Assembly: GCF_000526315.1 (NCBI RefSeq)
Contig: NZ_JAFV01000001.1
Location: forward strand, 620,001 to 684,000
Direction of reading: 5' to 3'
Source: Methylopila sp. 73B
GTDB lineage: Bacteria; Pseudomonadota; Alphaproteobacteria; Rhizobiales; Methylopilaceae
DNA: 64,000 nt
Position 1 is the stretch's first letter. Each line of letters opens with the position of its first letter. This document shows positions 60,723 through 64,000 of this stretch, one piece after another. The notes beneath the pieces are model-generated. The model worked only from the letters and a program-made list of their open reading frames with translations, was not told the DNA's origin and made no database searches. The translations under genes were made by a program, and so were the position numbers.

Positions 60723-60923
60723 ATGTCCAAGGACAAGAACACCGAAGACCTGCAGCCGACCCCTACTCAGGCTGAGAACGACGCCGCGAAGCTCGGTGTC
60801 GTCGGCGAAGTGAAGCCTGTCGACGAGAAGTCTGACGACAAGGACGATGAGAAGTCGCGCGAGGCCAAGCCTGCCGCTTCGACCGGCTCCGGCTACCAGA
60901 CCCGCACCACGGGGAAGGCCTGA
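60723..60923 (+). CDS. Small acidic late protein
   Basis: This 66-residue protein is highly charged (EVKPVDEKSDDKDDEKSREA) and probably disordered. GAAGGAGGACGATC precedes the ATG. Possibly a head decoration or scaffold helper; unrecognised. Confidence 0.65.
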   Translation: MSKDKNTEDLQPTPTQAENDAAKLGVVGEVKPVDEKSDDKDDEKSREAKPAASTGSGYQTRTTGKA

Positions 60924-60927
60924 CCAC

Positions 60928-62301
60928 ATGGGGATGCTGTCGCGTGTCGCGGGCTTTTTTGCGGGTAGGTCCGTAGAAGGCGCGTACCGCGATGGCCCCT
61001 ATAATCTTCCGATCACAGGCGGCATCCTGCCTGCGGGCTCGCCGTGGAACTGGTGGCAGACCGGCGCTGACCCTGTGAGCTACGGCAACACCTCAACGAT
61101 GGTCGAGGCTTGTGTCTCGGCCTACTCGCAAACGGTCGCCATGTGCCCCGGGGATCATTGGCGCACGAACGAGAGGGGCGGGCGCGAGCGCGTTGTGAAC
61201 TCGGCGCTGGCGCGCATCCTCAGGAAGCCGAACGACTACCAGTCCATTTCGGACTTCATGTTGAACGCCGTGCGGTCCCTTTACGTGGACGGCAATACCT
61301 ACGCGCTCGCGTTGCGGAACGACCGCTTCGAGATTTCCGAACTGCACCTGATGAACCCGCGTGAGTGCTCTGCGCAGGTATCGGTCACTGGAGAGGTGTT
61401 CTATCGGCTCGGTGGCAATCCGATCATCGACAGGCGCGTCGATGGATCGTTGATTGTCCCGGCTCGAGACGTGCTCCACATCCGCCTGCATACGCCGCGT
61501 GATCCGCTAAAGGGCGAGTCCCCGATCTCAGCCGCGGCGATGGATCTCGCAGCCGGCAATGCGATGCTGCAGCAGCAGATTGCGTTTTACCTCAACCAGG
61601 CGCGGCCTTCGTCGGTTCTCGTCAGCGACCAGGTTCTGACGAAAGAGCAGGTTGCAACCCTCCGTGAACTCTGGAACGAGCAGAGCAAAGGCCTTAACGC
61701 CGGCGGCACGCCTATCCTCTCCGGCGGCCTTAAGCCCTTCAATCTCGGCAGCAACGCGAAGGACGCGCAGCTCGTCGAGATGCTCAAGCTGAGCGAGCAG
61801 CATGTAGCGCTTGTTTTCCGGACGCCACTTCAGATCCTCGGCATTGGCGACACGCCATTTGCATCGACAGAAGCGCTGATGACCAGCTGGGTCAGCCAGG
61901 GTCTCGGCTTCGCTCTGAACCACGTGGAGGAAGCTTTCGGACTCTTGTTTGGCCTGAAGGGTGTCCCGGCGGATTATCTCGAGTTCGATACCTCGGCGCT
62001 GCTGAGGTCGAATTTCAAGGAGCGCATGGAAGGCTGGGCGGTCGCGACCAAAGCCGGCCTCGCCATCAATGAGTTCCGAAACGCTGAAGGCTACGCCTCC
62101 GTAGCGCACGGCAATGAGCCGCGCGTTCAGCAGCAGGACGTTCCGCTAAGCGCTGCTTCCGCAATCCCTTCCGCTCCGCCTGCGCCGCCGGCTCCGGCCG
62201 CTTCTGAGCCGGACCCTGATAGCTCGGAGAGCGTCGCAAATGACAATGAGCGAGCCCGCCAACTCTTCCGAGCGTCGCACGTCCGCCATGTCACCATTTG
62301 A
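60928..62301 (+). CDS. Phage portal protein (HK97 family)
   Basis: This 457-residue portal has YGNTSTMVEACVSAYSQTVA at the start, LARILRKPNDYQSISDFMLN, HIRLHTPRDPLKGESPISAA, and LRTPLQILGIGDT-like segment near 310. A Pro/Ala-rich tail ends it. It forms the dodecameric DNA gate. Unusually it lies after the capsid gene rather than between terL and the protease. An alternative start is two codons later. Confidence 0.92.
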   Translation: MGMLSRVAGFFAGRSVEGAYRDGPYNLPITGGILPAGSPWNWWQTGADPVSYGNTSTMVEACVSAYSQTVAMCPGDHWRTNERGGRERVVNSALARILRKPNDYQSISDFMLNAVRSLYVDGNTYALALRNDRFEISELHLMNPRECSAQVSVTGEVFYRLGGNPIIDRRVDGSLIVPARDVLHIRLHTPRDPLKGESPISAAAMDLAAGNAMLQQQIAFYLNQARPSSVLVSDQVLTKEQVATLRELWNEQSKGLNAGGTPILSGGLKPFNLGSNAKDAQLVEMLKLSEQHVALVFRTPLQILGIGDTPFASTEALMTSWVSQGLGFALNHVEEAFGLLFGLKGVPADYLEFDTSALLRSNFKERMEGWAVATKAGLAINEFRNAEGYASVAHGNEPRVQQQDVPLSAASAIPSAPPAPPAPAASEPDPDSSESVANDNERARQLFRASHVRHVTI

Positions 62302-63337
62302 CGTTCTGGCTGAGGAGCTCGGCGCGGTAGCTGGACGGCTTGAGCGCGAGGCGGGTCTCAGGATTAGCGCCGCGCTCTCGGACATGCAGAGAGTTGATGC
62401 CGAGCGCGAGTTGCGCCTGTCCCGGCTCGAAAGGGCTGCAGAAGACCGGATCGCCAGCCTCCGCGACGGGCGCGATGGTTTGGACGGCGCTCCTGGGACC
62501 AATGGTGAGCCCGGCCTTCCCGGCCCGATTGGCGAACGTGGCGAAGCTGGCCCTATGGGCGAGCCTGGTCCGCGCGGAGAGCAGGGTGAGCGCGGAGAAA
62601 TGGGGCCTGCTGGCCCAATTGGCGAAACTGGCCCCGCAGGGCCGCAGGGCGAGCGCGGCGCTGACGGCGCCGTAGGCCCCCAAGGCGAGCGTGGAGAGCC
62701 TGGAGCCGTTGGCACAGAAGGCCCGTCCGGGCCGCAGGGTGTCCCGGGAGCCGTAGGCCCCCAAGGCGAGCGCGGCTCCGATGGCGCGCCCGGTGTTCAG
62801 GGCGAACGCGGAGAGCGCGGCGCTCCTGGCAAATTGAGCCACGTCCGGTCCTATGAGCCCGGCGTGCATTACGAAGGCGACATCGTGACATTCCGTGGCG
62901 CCACCTATCAGGCGGGTCGGGACACGGCCAACGATCCTTCACACGAAGATTGGACATGCATCGCCGAGCGCGGTCATGACGGCCAAACTTTCCAAGTTCG
63001 AGGCACTTTCGAGCCCTCGTCGTCGTATTCCCGTTTTGACGTGGTCGCTCTGAACAGCAGTTCCTTCGTGGCCCTCCGGGATGCGCCTGGCGCGTGCCCC
63101 GGAGATGGCTGGCAGGCTTTGGCGATGGGCGGCCGTCGAGGCGAGAAGGGCCCCGCGGGCGAGCGCGGACTGCAGGGAATTGCGGGACGCGATGGGATGC
63201 CCGGCGCGTCCATTGTAGGTTGGGAGACGGACCTCCGCGGCTATGTCGCCACGCCGATCATGAGCGATGGATCGCTTGGGCCTCAACTTGAGGTGCGGGT
63301 GTTCCTCGAGCGCTTTCTTGAAGAGACCGGCCGCTGA
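62240..63337 (+). CDS. Collagen-like phage virion protein
   Basis: This 365-residue protein overlaps the portal by 62 bp (GGAGAG eight bases before ATG 62240; ATG 62288 possible). A helical coiled start (DMQRVDAERELRLSRLERAA) is followed by about 40 uninterrupted Gly-X-Y triplets (residues 77-196, rich in GER, GPQ, GEP). Then comes a carbohydrate-binding-like module (YEGDIVTFRGATYQAGRDTA), a second similar module, and nine more triplets. Probably a trimeric fibre on the head or connector. Confidence 0.82.
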   Translation: MTMSEPANSSERRTSAMSPFDVLAEELGAVAGRLEREAGLRISAALSDMQRVDAERELRLSRLERAAEDRIASLRDGRDGLDGAPGTNGEPGLPGPIGERGEAGPMGEPGPRGEQGERGEMGPAGPIGETGPAGPQGERGADGAVGPQGERGEPGAVGTEGPSGPQGVPGAVGPQGERGSDGAPGVQGERGERGAPGKLSHVRSYEPGVHYEGDIVTFRGATYQAGRDTANDPSHEDWTCIAERGHDGQTFQVRGTFEPSSSYSRFDVVALNSSSFVALRDAPGACPGDGWQALAMGGRRGEKGPAGERGLQGIAGRDGMPGASIVGWETDLRGYVATPIMSDGSLGPQLEVRVFLERFLEETGR

Positions 63338-63966
63338 TGTCCGTCGTCGTCATCACCCCGCCCGAAGCGCTCCTGACGCCTGAAGAGGCGCAGATGATGG
63401 CTCCGGTGATGGCTGACGACGGCTATGTGCGTGTGCGCGAGCTTCTCGCTGCCGCACAGGCGGCCATAGAGCCGGTTTCTTGGCCTGGGGCGGCCTTCGG
63501 CCGTCAGACGCTCGAATGGCGGCTCTCTGGCTTCCCCTGCGCTTCCGAGCGGCTTCCGTTCGGCCCAGCGTCCAGCATCGTCAGCGTAAAGTACGACGAC
63601 GCGGACGGAGACGAGCGCACAGTCGACGCGGCGGACTATCGGCTGATCGACGGCGGATCGCTTCGGGCTCGGATCGAGCTTCGGCGCAACTGCTCCTGGC
63701 CGGCGACGGACTGCGGCGCAAACGCCGTAAGGATCCGTTACGTCACCGGGTCCGAGCGCACCGACCCGCGGCTGTCGGCGGCGAAGCAGGCGATCGTGCT
63801 ATCGGCTACGGCTCTGCGGTCGCTCTCGAGCGCGGATCTGGCGCTGAGGTCGGTCGAGGTCGTGGGCGTCAGCACCCGCACGTATGTCGTTTCCGATGCG
63901 GCCTCCAAGATCGTGCAAAGCGCGGTTGACCGCCTGCTGGCCCCCTATTGGGTACCCTCGGTATGA
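63337..63966 (+). CDS. Head-tail connector (phiE125 gp8 / gp6-like family)
   Basis: This 209-residue protein contains LLAAAQAAIEPVSWPGAAFG, RQTLEWRLSGFPCASERLPF and DYRLIDGGSLRARIELRRN, matching the phiE125 gp8-type head-completion proteins. Starts at the collagen-like stop and overlaps the next gene by four bases. Confidence 0.85.
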   Translation: MSVVVITPPEALLTPEEAQMMAPVMADDGYVRVRELLAAAQAAIEPVSWPGAAFGRQTLEWRLSGFPCASERLPFGPASSIVSVKYDDADGDERTVDAADYRLIDGGSLRARIELRRNCSWPATDCGANAVRIRYVTGSERTDPRLSAAKQAIVLSATALRSLSSADLALRSVEVVGVSTRTYVVSDAASKIVQSAVDRLLAPYWVPSV

Positions 63967-64000
63967 GCGCCGCTCAGATCCGAGCGGACTACGCTCTTTC
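63963..64000 (+). CDS. Start of a late phage gene (3' end outside window)
   Basis: ATG at 63963 overlaps the connector stop (ATGA); only MSAAQIRADYAL is visible. From its place it should be another head-tail joining protein, but the visible part is too short to tell. Confidence 0.5.
   Translation, partial: MSAAQIRADYAL

Overview
The window is high-GC DNA from an alphaproteobacterium, most likely of the order Hyphomicrobiales (Rhizobiales). This is judged from the gene families and from protein similarity recalled from memory; no search was run. It has two parts: about 33.7 kb of ordinary chromosome on the left, and from about 33.74 kb to the right edge a temperate tailed-phage genome (prophage) whose right end lies outside the window.

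Chromosomal part. The left edge cuts the repair-coupling helicase gene mfd. Next come a divergent exopolysaccharide-export pair (a Wza-like outer-membrane lipoprotein and a GumC/Wzz-like chain-length protein with a degenerate kinase domain), a frameshifted chemoreceptor tail, a FemAB/CelD-like acyltransferase, a three-gene Tad pilus operon (TadE, TadE, TadG with a vWA domain) and a polysaccharide deacetylase. Housekeeping genes follow: rplM-rpsI, a PaaI-like thioesterase, a PRISE-type reductase, a CoA-binding protein, O-acetylhomoserine sulfhydrylase, heme A synthase, a DUF2842 protein and an agmatinase-family ureohydrolase. An AbrB/PIN toxin-antitoxin pair sits beside the de novo NAD genes nadA, nadB and nadC. 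Further right are an MFS transporter, a DeoR-kinase-PLP enzyme operon that looks like a hydroxylysine or phosphoethanolamine catabolic unit, and a small surface-polysaccharide island (GT61, alpha/beta hydrolase, GT32). Nested palindromic intergenic elements recur between operons.

Prophage part. The left boundary is the 5' half of a tRNA-Pro(TGG) gene, next to a tyrosine integrase and an excisionase-like gene. Leftward genes (42.2 to 33.8 kb) form a tightly coupled operon of small proteins, two orphan DNA methyltransferases and a DUF7666-like protein carrying 27 near-identical 27-bp repeats. The immunity region (42.2-44.1 kb) holds a self-cleaving LexA/CI-type repressor flanked by two pairs of matching operators. 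Rightward early genes (44.1-54.1 kb) include Cro-like, GapR-like (DUF2312), ERF annealing protein, YqaJ exonuclease, Rha, DUF1064, DUF1376 and HNH genes, plus several micro-ORFs joined by start-stop overlaps. A gene-free stretch of about 570 bp (54.1-54.67 kb), rich in perfect helices and ending in an intrinsic terminator, is a candidate structured RNA.

The late region begins with two HNH genes and a possible cos site, then terminase small and large subunits, a prohead protease fused to an HK97-type capsid protein, a portal placed after the capsid (an unusual order), a collagen-like protein and a head-tail connector. The window ends just inside the next gene. Integration genes, an inducible repressor, recombination genes and an intact packaging/head module suggest a functional siphovirus-like prophage, but its tail and lysis genes are not visible.
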